64,000 nucleotides of DNA from Lepidostoma basale (lineage: Eukaryota; Arthropoda; Insecta; Trichoptera; Lepidostomatidae), in assembly GCA_022606425.2 (NCBI GenBank), contig JAHDVF020000016.1, forward strand, positions 402,501 to 466,500, given 5' to 3'. Below the pieces are notes generated by a model. The model was not told where the DNA came from. It made no database searches and saw only the letters and a list, made by a program, of their open reading frames with translations. Both the position numbers and the translations under genes were made by a program. Below are positions 22,510 to 31,927 of this stretch, piece by piece; positions within the stretch are counted from its first letter, which is position 1, and every line of letters begins with the position of its first letter.

Positions 22510-22585
22510 TGGGTGGTGGTCTAGGGTCAGGACCCTTGGCTCCTGATCCAGGGGACATGGGTTCAACCTTGGACACGACTTCTAC
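22510..22585 (+). repeat. tRNA-like SINE head
   Basis: TGGTCTAGGGTCAGGA resembles box A and GGGTTCAACCT resembles box B, 40 bases apart. No acceptor stem closes it, so it looks like a tRNA-derived repeat head and not a tRNA gene. Confidence 0.45.
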
Positions 22586-22789
22586 ATAATAATGCAATCT
22601 TTTTTGCTCATATTTGAAATTGTATAAAAAAAATCTAATTATTTTTATTTAAATCCATAGTGTAAGTATTTTTTTTTTAATGTGTTCGTTGATATGATGA
22701 GAAGAATAATCATTGTCATGCTGAAATTAAGATTTCTCTCGGGTGTTCTCTGTGATCCAAGGATGTCCATAAAATCAAAGGGCAATTTT

Positions 22790-23017
22790 TTTTTTATGTA
22801 TACAACAGGTCGCTTGAACCCAATTACTGTATAAAATTTGGTTTTAAGCTGATATATTGATTCTCGTGACATGTGATAGGTAGCTAATCTATCGCCATTT
22901 TATTGTCACGAGAATTTTACACCAGACCAAAGACAGTGTGACAATCACACTGCCATCGCCGGGAATCGAACCCGAAACCTTCGGTATGGCAGGTACCACT
23001 CTTCCATGAAGGTCGTC
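22790..23017 (-). mobile_element. tRNA-derived SINE
   Basis: Same family as 11160-11415: the tRNA-like head at the right end (GGTTCGATTCCC box B on the minus strand) and the body with the CAGTGTGATTGTCACACTG hairpin. A-rich or T-rich sequence abuts its left end. Confidence 0.85.
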
Positions 23018-23019
23018 TC

Positions 23020-23345
23020 ACGCTCTTCAGTGCGAAGTGCCGGTCTATGAAGAAAAATTTCAAAGAGGCTTCACAAAGCTAGATCACATTATAAATTAGC
23101 ACGGCAAAATGCAACAGAAAAGCTGAACGAAACGCGACTTCTGTGGTTTGGTCACTGTGATGCGCTGAGACTGCGACCTTGTTGATAATAAAGCGCTCAG
23201 CATCGCAACCTCATCAAGGTGCAGAGGACGCCCGCTCGTAACATGATGAATCAGTATTAGGGAGATCAGCGACTTGTGCCAGGAACAGAGCCTGGATGGA
23301 AGAGTGTGGAATCTGCGTGCAAAGAGAGCTGACCCCAACTATAAC
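23020..23345 (+). mobile_element. LINE 3' end (RTE-like)
   Basis: The + strand reads ARQNATEKLNETRLLWFGHC, then decayed text and a closing CKES.PQL resembling the ADP-N end of RTE-like LINEs. Many stops are present. Confidence 0.6.
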
Positions 23346-23349
23346 AACA

Positions 23350-23800
23350 AAATTACGAGTACACCATTATGCCATTTCTCCGGAATTGTATGCAGAGAGA
23401 ATAGCCTACTACGCTATCTCTTATTCTCTCATCTTTAGCTTCCACCACATTCGTACAGCGAATCATACACACACATCGATTGTTCTGACTTCTAACTTGG
23501 CCGAACTTTAAAATTTGATAAATTTGGTCTTGCCATCTTCCTCGAGTCCGTACTCCATTCACATCCTTAACGAAAACTGTCTTTTCCATTATTTCTCCAT
23601 CACGTAGTGATCCTTTTATATATATATTTCATAACACTTTCTTCCGCTCACATTTCTTCCTAATACCACACATATTTCTAAGGGATCTCAACTCTACGGC
23701 ATTTATTCTGCTCTTATCCTTATTCTGCCAGTTTTCTTAATTTCCAGACATAATACTTGGAACCAATAATCCATTGTGAAAGGGCATTTTATTTCCTTTT
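23350..23800 (-). mobile_element. LINE-T relic
   Basis: On the minus strand: KTVFVKDVNGVRTRGRWQDQ, then QNNRCVCMIRCTNVVEAKDE. It also contains the EMRSLR and W-Q-K linker segments in decayed form. Confidence 0.75.
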
Positions 23801-23918
23801 TTATTCGTCCCAGTTGATGGTAATTAAGACTAAGAAGAAGAAATATATCGAATACTATTTAAAACGAGCTATCTATGATAGATATCAAATCAAGCGTTCT
23901 GTGTTCTAGAGCACAAAT

Positions 23919-23945
23919 TATTATTATTATTATTATTATTATTAT
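23919..23945. repeat. (ATT)n microsatellite
   Basis: About nine ATT units. It lies near the 3' end of the adjoining minus-strand LINE and may be its tail. Confidence 0.9.
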
Positions 23946-23959
23946 TTTGTTGAAAAAAC

Positions 23960-24800
23960 TCCTTACATCATTACAGCGCAAGCCAAATCGATGTAAAGGA
24001 TGAAATAAAAGAATATCAAAGGAAATATACATAGAACCATATGAATAGGAAAAGCCAGTTATTTGCTTGCTGCCTTTATCATAAGGGCATTTACGAATTC
24101 GCCATAATTGCATCCAAAGAGGTCTATCTCTTTTGCAACCTCATTTAAGAGACGAATCGCCCTCAATACAGGAGAACTTCGAAGGGCCTCTGTGCGGCAA
24201 TTTGGGGCATAAAATAATATATGCCCCCTTGCTCTGCTATAACTATGGGGAACGTACAGATTTATCTCTCTCAGCACTCCTGGATTGAAAACACCTCCGG
24301 ATAACAGTTTAAAAAAATGCTTTCCCAGAAAGATCATTCTACGAGCTTCAAGAGTGTTGAAACCCAACACTCCTGAGAGAAACAGTGAGGGGTACATAAA
24401 AGGATAACAGTTATACTCCCTTAGGTATAAATACCTTAAAAATCGTTTCTGGATCCTTTCCAGCTCCAAGATGACTGTTCTTTCTCTGGGGTCCCAAATG
24501 ATAGAGCAGTACTCCAAGTTACTGCGAACCAGCGCTTCATATAGTCGACGGATCGCCGTTGTGTTTGAAAAAGATCTCGCGTTCCGTAAAACAAAACCAA
24601 GCATTTTGTTGGCTCGCATGATAATATTAGATAGATGTATTTTAAATGTGAAGTTGGACTCAAACGTGATACCCAGATCCTTAATATGATCAACACGCTG
24701 TAAATAGGTATTGTTCATCTGGTATGGGAATAATTGAGTATTTCCAGATCGAGTATATGTAATTACAGAGCACTTTGGTATACTAAATGCTGGCGCCTAG
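23960..24800 (-). mobile_element. Jockey-superfamily LINE, RT C-terminal part
   Basis: An uninterrupted minus-strand frame at 24059-24718 (219 aa) begins DHIKDLGITFESNFTFKIHL and continues RANKMLGFVLRNARSFSNTT, LYEALVRSNLEYCSIIWDP and IQKRFLRYLYL. These motifs follow the RT active site in Jockey-superfamily polyproteins. It ends SRARGHILFYAPNCRTEALR, then RAIRLLNEVAKEIDLFG, as in LINE-G. The RT core itself is missing. Confidence 0.85.
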
Positions 24801-24809
24801 AATATTCTT

Positions 24810-25190
24810 CCTTCCTTCGTTGAGAATTCCTTCGTTGCCTTGTTCTGGCGTATAAAGCAAGTAATCGCAATAAGTCTTCAAAGGTTTATTTAGCTAAAGA
24901 TTTATTTTTTCGTTTTTTTTGCGAGATTTTCCGGCGGCGGCGAATTTCAACATGAAATTATAATTGAAAGGAAAAGTGCCAAATCTGGTGACGTCCCAAA
25001 TCCTTGTCGTCCTGCGTGACATAATAATAAACAGGAGGGTATTTCTGGCGACCAGCATCCCCTAGCGTTATTCGGATCACGTTGCTGCGGGGTAAAATAT
25101 TCAGCAGGACACGACACGGGACACTAGCGGAGACGAGCGGCTAGAGTTCACGCCAAACTGAAATGCTTCCAAGAAATATCATTCCACAAT
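24810..25190. other. Unique-looking stretch, 24810-25190
   Basis: GC rises to moderate values at 24910-25140. No repeat match elsewhere in the window and no recognised exon. Confidence 0.35.
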
Positions 25191-25191
25191 G

Positions 25192-25378
25192 CTTGATAAT
25201 CAAATAAAAACACTTTATTGAATTAACACGAATGAAAACGTCTGTTTTCTATAAGTTTTGATATATTTTATATGAATGACATGTTTCGCCTGTCTGGGGT
25301 ATCATTAAACATTTGATAATGTCACTCTGCCTACTCCTCCGGGGAAACAGCGTGATGGGTAGTTAGTTAGTTTTTTTT
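25192..25378. repeat. PAL-1 left arm and LINE-T terminal scrap
   Basis: Bases 25218-25312 are a PAL-1 left arm (CGAATGAAAACGTCTGTTTT, then GACATGTTTCGCC). Bases 25320-25378 are the last codons and (TTAG)n tail of LINE-T. Confidence 0.7.
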
Positions 25379-25389
25379 TAATATGCTAA

Positions 25390-25560
25390 TTTAGTTCATT
25401 AGTATTTTCTTCTATGTTCACCTTCACTTTGTGTTGTGGATTCATATTTGAATAAATATAATTATACTTCGTATTATAACTTTTTTATTTTCACTGAACT
25501 CGGACATGTTTCGGTTACAAGTAACCTTTATCAATGTATACAATTTTAGCAATCAAATAA
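25390..25560. repeat. PAL-2 left half
   Basis: This repeat is shared with 39600-39742: TTTTCTTCTATGTTCACC-like text, then TTGTGGATT, AATATAATTA and the block GGACATGTTTCGGTTACAAG. The right arm is missing here. Confidence 0.65.
25503..25534 (-). ncRNA. Hammerhead-like motif, PAL-2 variant core
   Basis: On the minus strand: TTGATAA, stem II GGTTAC/GTAACC (six perfect pairs, TT loop), GAAA, the palindrome ACATGT, then C. As in PAL-1, core positions 3 and 8 are U and A instead of C and G. Stem I is not evident, so activity would depend on a dimer fold. Confidence 0.5.
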
Positions 25561-25605
25561 AACAGAGCGGTCACTTATATAAATGGAGATCGAGTTATTT
25601 ATAAA

Positions 25606-25719
25606 AGTGGAAGGGGTATAATTAGGATTGAGGAGAGGAGAGGTGTAACGGGAACATATCGAGTGGAAGGGATATAATTAGGATTGAGGAGAGAGGAGAT
25701 GTAACGGGAGCATATCGAG
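25606..25719. repeat. 57-bp tandem duplication
   Basis: GTGGAAGGGGTATAATTAGG and the following 37 bases occur twice with few differences. Confidence 0.8.
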
Positions 25720-26149
25720 CATGGGAATTGAATTTAATTTTAATTGGTTATTTATTATATTTTCATTATATTTTATGGCTTTTTTAATATCTAATGTAAC
25801 CATACATTTAACATATTGTTTAATTGAATGTAATCATACATTTAATAAAAAAACGGTATTGAAATTTTGCATATAATAATAAAAACTTTAAACAGTTTAG
25901 AAATTTTATAATTTAAGGAAAAAAAGGAGCATCGGCGACACCAAATAATGGACTGATGACCTTATTTCAGTTGGGGGAAGAAGATGGATAAGAATATAGA
26001 AACAGAAAAATGGAGAACGAAGAGGCCGACGCCTAACCGTGGAGAGGTGTCTGTGGAGGGATAAGAAAAAGAAGTAAAAGACGAAAACTCGTTCGAAACC
26101 GGTGACTTTCAAATAAAATATCTGTGGTGTCATAATTTTTATAAAAACC

Positions 26150-26880
26150 TTTTTTTATTGACCACTGTCATATCACGGGGCTACAAGTTCCTACAAAAGA
26201 TATATTCCTTTGATGCCAACCCTTAATTACCGTAAAAATACATCGAAAGTTTATTTTATTGGACATTTCAAAATACGTGTCCATTGTCTCGTTAACAAAG
26301 GACCAAAGCAGATCACGAAAGGACGAAAGTTGCTGTTCAGGGGAAATTAAAACTTTTTCCCTTTTGTAAATAATTCTTAATTCCGAGGAGAAATTTCTTT
26401 AGTCGGCGACCTCCGTAATTATTACCCACGAGTCTGGAAAAGGGAGCGAGAGGCATTTTAAGTATTTCGTTTATTATGAATTTTAAAACTGGAAAACAAA
26501 CAATGGCTTCAGAAAATTGTAGATTAGTTATGTTGTGTCTGGGAGGATTGCGTATTAAAACAGTATTTAAAAAGCTTTTAAAGACTTTAAAATTTAAACC
26601 AATAAATATAAGTATTAAGAAATATTTATGTTTTACATATCATATGGTTTCGTTTTTAAAAATAAATTATTCATTGAACTTTTTTCGTCGAAGAGCAAGT
26701 CAATTGACACATTATTTATCATCATCTATAGAACGATATTCATCCTGAAATAAACTTAATTTGAATACATGTTTAAAGAAAAATTTCAAGATTATTGTGA
26801 CAGCATTTTATAAAGAAATGCAAAATTAATAGCTTTCGTATTGTCAGCCATAATTTCGTTTACAAAAATTAAGAAAATAA
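26150..26880. other. Unassigned stretch, 26150-26880
   Basis: The sequence is AT-rich and unique within the window. A 90-codon + frame at 26476-26748 has no recognisable motif and unremarkable composition; I do not call it a gene. Confidence 0.35.
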
Positions 26881-26885
26881 CAGTA

Positions 26886-28019
26886 CAGTAAAACCTCGAT
26901 ATAACGGACCTCTATTTAACGGACTTAACTACCTATATAACGATACGTAACGATATCAAAAGAACCTCTCAGATGTAAACTGATCATCGATAACACACCT
27001 ATTGAGCAAGTCATAGAGATCGGTAGTTACATTGACATATATGACGAGGTGCGAGCACAAACCAATAAAGCTACAGCCGTGGCAGGCTGCTTGCGCCACA
27101 CCACACGGAGGAACAAATACATGCTAACCGAAAGTAAGGTCAAGATATACAAGGCATGCGTTCGCCGCATCATGCCGTATGGAATAAAGGCCGAAAGTCA
27201 GAGCCGATACCAATATAACTAAGAACCTTCTTAGAGTAGCAGAAATGCGAACCCTACGCTCCATCGCAGGCAAAACCCTCAGAAATCGGATCAGAAATGA
27301 AACGATAAGGTATATCTGTGGTGTTGAGGACATAGTGAGATGGGGAAGAAGCAGAAGGCGCTTTTGGAGAGACAGCGTGGACCGCATGGAGAATACAAGA
27401 ATTGCAAAAATTGGTAAAGATTACCATACAGCAAGAGATTACCAGGAAGGCCGCCGAAGAGATGGAGAGATGGTTGGACATCATCATCCCAGGACAGACT
27501 CGTCACAAACAAGTCATACGACCTAAACTAAGAAGAAGAAGAGGAATAAGAATTACCTATATAACGGGCAAAAAATCCGGTCAAATGTAAACAAATTAAA
27601 AACGTCCTGTTAATATTGTACATGCTTAAATTCAGCTGTCGCCGCATGAAAACAATTGTTAGCGGCCATGATTATCACGTCATACGTCTAGCACTAGAAT
27701 TTGAGACATAATGCCGAAGATAGAAGTGAAGAAGCCGGAGCGATAATATGTTAGAGAGTTGATTATAAAAAAAACGGCAAACTTCAAAAGTGCAAACAAA
27801 ACTTGATTCCTTTTTCAAAGCAAGATTACGTACAGCAACGGCAACAGAGTGTCCGAAGACAATAAATAGAATTTTGTTTGTGTATTGTATTGTTTATTTA
27901 TATCTAAAAACAGTGTATTTTCAAAAAAAAAGTTTTCGGATTTATTTTAAACCTATTTTATATAACGGCCTCTTGACTTTAACAGATACCAATCAGTTCA
28001 TTATATCGACGTTTTACTG
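26886..28019. mobile_element. pogo/Tigger-like DNA transposon relic
   Basis: The left end CAGTAAAACCTCGATATAAC and the right end TTATATCGACGTTTTACTG are inverted and flanked by TA on both sides, as in the pogo branch of Tc1/mariner. Coding traces remain on the + strand near 27710 (MPKIEVKKPER) and 27790 (MQTKLDSFFKARL), far too short to be a transposase. A LINE-B copy has inserted near the left end. Confidence 0.7.
26943..27553 (+). mobile_element. LINE-B insertion with 13-bp TSD
   Basis: The copy is flanked by TACCTATATAACG (26930-26942 and 27554-27566). It carries the end of RT (PIEQVIEIGSYIDIYDEVRA, then VKIYKACVRRIMPYG) and the terminal domain (NETIRYICGVEDIVRWGRSR, then RFWRDSVDRMENTRIAK). 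It ends in an AAG-rich tail. It is 5'-truncated and broken by frameshifts. Confidence 0.9.
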
Positions 28020-28024
28020 TATTT

Positions 28025-28870
28025 TCGTTTTGATATTATTTTACCTTAACACAATTACCTTAACACAATTACTGTTGAAAATCTTATAAACCGATGTCAA
28101 AACAAGAACCAAAAATTCGTTATTGAATTAATTTTTAATATGATTTTTTCTCTCCAAACTAGGGGCTGAAAAAATAAGAGAAAATCGATTCCCTCCCTTA
28201 ATTTGTAATTGGGTATTAGCGCTATCTTTCTTTCCATAAAAAATCTTTTGAAAAGTACACAAGATTAGAATTTCAGATGGACACATCAAAAATGGAAATA
28301 CCTGCCCCCACCCCGAGCTCCCCGAGAATCATTCATCTTGGCTTTTTCGCAATTTCTTCCCCCACTCGTGTTATTATTATATTTCCATAATTTCCTCCCT
28401 TAAAATCTACATCTAATAGAGTAAAGTGATAACCATCCCCCCAAAGTATAGAAAAATCCTATTTTGTATTCAAACAAACCGCGATCAAAAAGCAATCATA
28501 TTCAATCGCGTTGACAAAATTTTTGATGTGGCAGTATTTGAAGAGTGCTTTTAGAATATTTTCTACTCGTATAGAAAACCAAATCTCATTTTAGTTGAGC
28601 GTCCATTACTTCTGTGTGTACAAAGTAGACATCAAATTTTATTTTATATCTGGTACTATAGAAAAAATGTAATCCAGTATCATCGATATTACTTACTATA
28701 TTATGTAACAATATCATAATATGGTATGTATATATAAATAACGAGTTCCTATGATCGTTTAATTGATCTCTAATTTAGCTTAGCTGTATTAATTTCACAA
28801 CGAGAATGTTACTGTTAAAATCGTTAACGTTTAATATGTTTAGATTCAGTAAGTATTTAAATGGTAACAA
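28025..28870. other. Unassigned AT-rich stretch, 28025-28870
   Basis: No repeat or exon is recognised. A CCCC-rich patch lies at 28300-28330. The missing 5' exon of the spondin gene was looked for here and not found. Confidence 0.4.
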
Positions 28871-28874
28871 TAAA

Positions 28875-29287
28875 TGAGGCCGCCGGGGCAAGAGTGGTCA
28901 CCCCAAATTTAGACAATGGAGATAAATGCGATTGAAAATTTGACGTTTTTTCCCCATTTGTTTTTAAAAACTATATGGGTTAGGGTCTTCTTTAGTAATA
29001 AACCTTGTTTGTTTGGTGAATGTCTTTAGAATAGTATTTTGAAATATTGGGAAATATAAAGTTTAAGTTTTTTTTATGGTTACTTATAATAGACCACATT
29101 TGACTACATATATTTTCATTTTTTGTCAGAAAAAAAGAAGTATTTATGGCGATATCTATGTTTCCACTTGGAAATGGTGGTTAGATTAATTTTTCTTTTA
29201 TAGTAGGTCACAAATAGGTGGGGGTTAGACCTGTAACACTATTTTTCAAAAAATGTTGGTTAGACCACTCTTGTCCTAGTGGCCTCA
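28875..29287. mobile_element. 413-bp TIR element (MITE)
   Basis: The left end TGAGGCCGCCGGGGCAAGAG plus TGGTC, and the inverse of the right end (TGAGGCCACTAGGACAAGAG plus TGGTC), form imperfect 25-bp TIRs. Flanks are AATAA-like, so the TSD is unclear. No transposase. Confidence 0.65.
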
Positions 29288-29291
29288 AATA

Positions 29292-29370
29292 ATAACCAAC
29301 TAACTAAACATCACATTATCCTCTCGAAGGAGAAGGTAGAAAGAATGAATGAAGGTAGAAATGAATAAAT
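29292..29370 (-). mobile_element. LINE-T terminal scrap
   Basis: Inverted tail aactaactaaac and the last codons of LINE-T. Confidence 0.55.
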
Positions 29371-29384
29371 TAAAGCTTATTTTT

Positions 29385-29702
29385 TATTTATTTTTTATAT
29401 CTAAATACAGTGTACATATTTTCAAAAATAAGTTTTTGGGTTTATTTTAAACCTATTTTTAAATAATTGCGTAGATTTTCACGGTTGGCAAGCAGTATCT
29501 TTGGTGTGTTTTTGGGTAACACCGTGTCGGTCGAAGGAGATATCACTTTGGTGTGTTTTTGGGTAACACCGTGTGATATCTCCTTCGACCGACACGGTGT
29601 TACCCAAAAACACACCAAACATAACATATTTTTATGTAACGAACTTTCGGCTTTAACGGACACCTGCTCCCCTCAATTAGTCCGTTATATCGACGTTTAC
29701 TG
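29385..29702. repeat. Second pogo-like right end with internal palindrome
   Basis: The outer parts match 27890-28060, including sequence outside the transposon (TATTTTCGTTTT after the end), so this is a local duplication. Inside, at 29500-29625, a unit with GGTGTGTTTTTGGGTAACAC is present twice in direct and once in inverse orientation, giving near-perfect inverted arms of about 60 bp. The right end TATATCGACGTTTACTG is followed by TA. Confidence 0.7.
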
Positions 29703-30051
29703 TATTTTCGTTTTGGTATTATTACATAAAGCGTGCTCTTAACCCAACCAATGACAGGTCATAAGTCCTATAAACACCTCGATCACCATATTCGGTTTAC
29801 AATTTGCATCTTCGTCTCAATTGAGATACAATTAATCCTTGAATTGATAACCCGCAATGGGTAAAATCCAGTATTTGTCTACAAGTATTTGTATACATTC
29901 AAAATGTTGTAACATCAAAATGTTCTAAATGTTATAACTTGTACTATTTTTCAAATTTTTCGATTTTCCGATATCTTCAGCTGCTTAGTTTCAAACCCCT
30001 TTTTTATTTTTTTATGTTTAATCTAAATTGAATTGCATTCATTATCGTCAG

Positions 30052-30260
30052 GTCAGAGCCACAACTCGGAGTACAATATTTTCAATCTTGGAGCCCCGGC
30101 GTCACCAGGCCTTCGGAAGTTCGTGGAGCGAGGAGACCCCAGGGCACTGGCAGAACAGGACAAGAGATCGGAGATATTTGACCAGTTCACAGCGGCCGCC
30201 ATCAAAGTAGGACAAGGAGAAACAGAAGAAGAGTTCTTCGTCGACGCAAACCATTCCATG
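30052..30260 (+). CDS. Spondin exon 1 of those seen
   Basis: The acceptor ATCGTCAG precedes it and the donor GTAAAT follows. It enters with one base of a split codon and leaves in phase 0. It encodes QSHNSEYNIFNLGAPASPGL, then RKFVERGDPRALAEQ and AAAIKVGQGETEEEFFVDAN with HSM at the end. This is the middle of the spondin domain, so an upstream coding exon must exist. Confidence 0.88.
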
Positions 30261-31878
30261 GTAAATAACTAAGAAATAAATAAAAACTTAGTAAACCGTA
30301 TTATTTGTGGATACTTGCCAAAGTTTTCTGCAATGATCTATTTATTTTTGTATTTGTTTTACTTCTTGGTCTGTGGTATAATATCCAATTGTAAAGTGTG
30401 TAACCACTTCTCACAGCCTATTTTAGTTTTTAACAACATAATTTTGATGGCCATAAACTCCTGAATACCTATCTGATATCATTCCACATTGACGGTCCAA
30501 CGTCTTTGGCTTTTATTTATTTATACATATACACAAATGAGACACAACAAACGAAAAACATTTAGGCGACTCATTTGGACACAAAACGGTGTTAAAAGGT
30601 AAGATAAAACAACATGAAACCAAAAAATCATACATATCAGAAGGAATCCAAATATGTCGACGTCAGTGAGGCAATACTCTATCCAGAATGAATACTGCCT
30701 CACTGACACTGAAAATGTCCAAATCCGAGACGATTAGATTCAACGTCCGAATTGCTCTTCCTACTGGCATCGCTAAAGGTAGGTTGGTTCTGCGTGACGG
30801 AGCAAAGAACAATTGATGTCGGCGCTGTCGCAGGTAATTATCAGGAACTAAAAGACCTATTGCTCCAAAACATAGGGGTTCTCAATAGAGCCCGAATCAG
30901 TTTGAAAAATGCTTTGACAATAATCCTTCCCTCTTCAGTTCGAGGGAATTATACCCCAGCATACCCAAGAGAAATGCCGTTGGATAGAGCCACAGGGGAC
31001 AGAGCCCCGTACTCTCTCATGTTGAGAGCTTTCAGCCCTTTTCTTACCTATCCTATCCAGATCAGCCACACATCATGTTGTTTTTATTCTGCAATCTTGG
31101 CTTTCCATCGCTCTTGTTTGTATACAATTTTAAAGACCCTGACTTATTTGGACAAACGTTGCTAATCTGCGCTGATAGCTAGCTATTAGAGTGCTGGTTA
31201 AATGAGGTTGCTGGCTTATGGAACATAGAGCTGAGACGTAGAAACTTCCTATAAAAGCTTCTCCATCTATATCAGTGTGTAATAGTTATGCTATTCTTTC
31301 AACGTTAAGATATTTACCGTCTATGATACCATTTGGTATTGCAATAACTTTTTTTTTAATTCTACGGCGACCCTCGAAGCCTTATCTGTACTAAGTATAC
31401 GACATAAGATTTTTCAGCAACTTGTTGCATTGTTTGAATAAGACTGTTGAGTTATGTTTGTCTGTAGGTATCTGTCGTTTGCCGTATGGTCCCTTCTCCA
31501 GACTGGTTTATCGGCGTGAGCAGCGTGGACTTGTGCTATGCCGGAGAATGGCTGGATAACCTCACCATATCAGTAAGTATACAAAATACTCCTATAATCT
31601 TGAAAACTATTGGCTCTAACGTCGTGATATTAACCGAACAATCCTCTGCCAGTTGACACTTCATCACCTCCATGCCTCGCTTCTGCCAGCACATTTGAAA
31701 CTGTCGTTTCATATAATGGAGGCACAGTATTTTTATGATTAAGAATTATTGGCTTTTTCTTATATGCATCAACACTCCACCATTGGTCTCTCAGTCAATA
31801 CAAAATATTTATTCTGTAAAGTTAGACTTGCATGACTCCAACTATTTATTTAGGACTCTCCGACTTTATTTGTATATA

Positions 31879-31927
<49 letters not shown>

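Noticed and set aside
22510..22585. A functional tRNA gene
   Set aside because: Box-like blocks are present but no acceptor or anticodon stem can be closed.
25955..26110. CTGATGA at 25962 and GAAACCGGTGAC at 26089 as one hammerhead
   Set aside because: They are more than 100 bases apart without a stem II that joins them, and the base after ACCGGT is G, which hammerheads do not cleave.
26476..26748. 90-codon + frame as a host gene
   Set aside because: No motif, AT-driven codon content and no splice or promoter context.
27600..30050. The missing first spondin-domain exon
   Set aside because: No frame with the expected WS..THP..FP and HFS.LIG-type motifs, ending in a donor of the right phase, could be found here.
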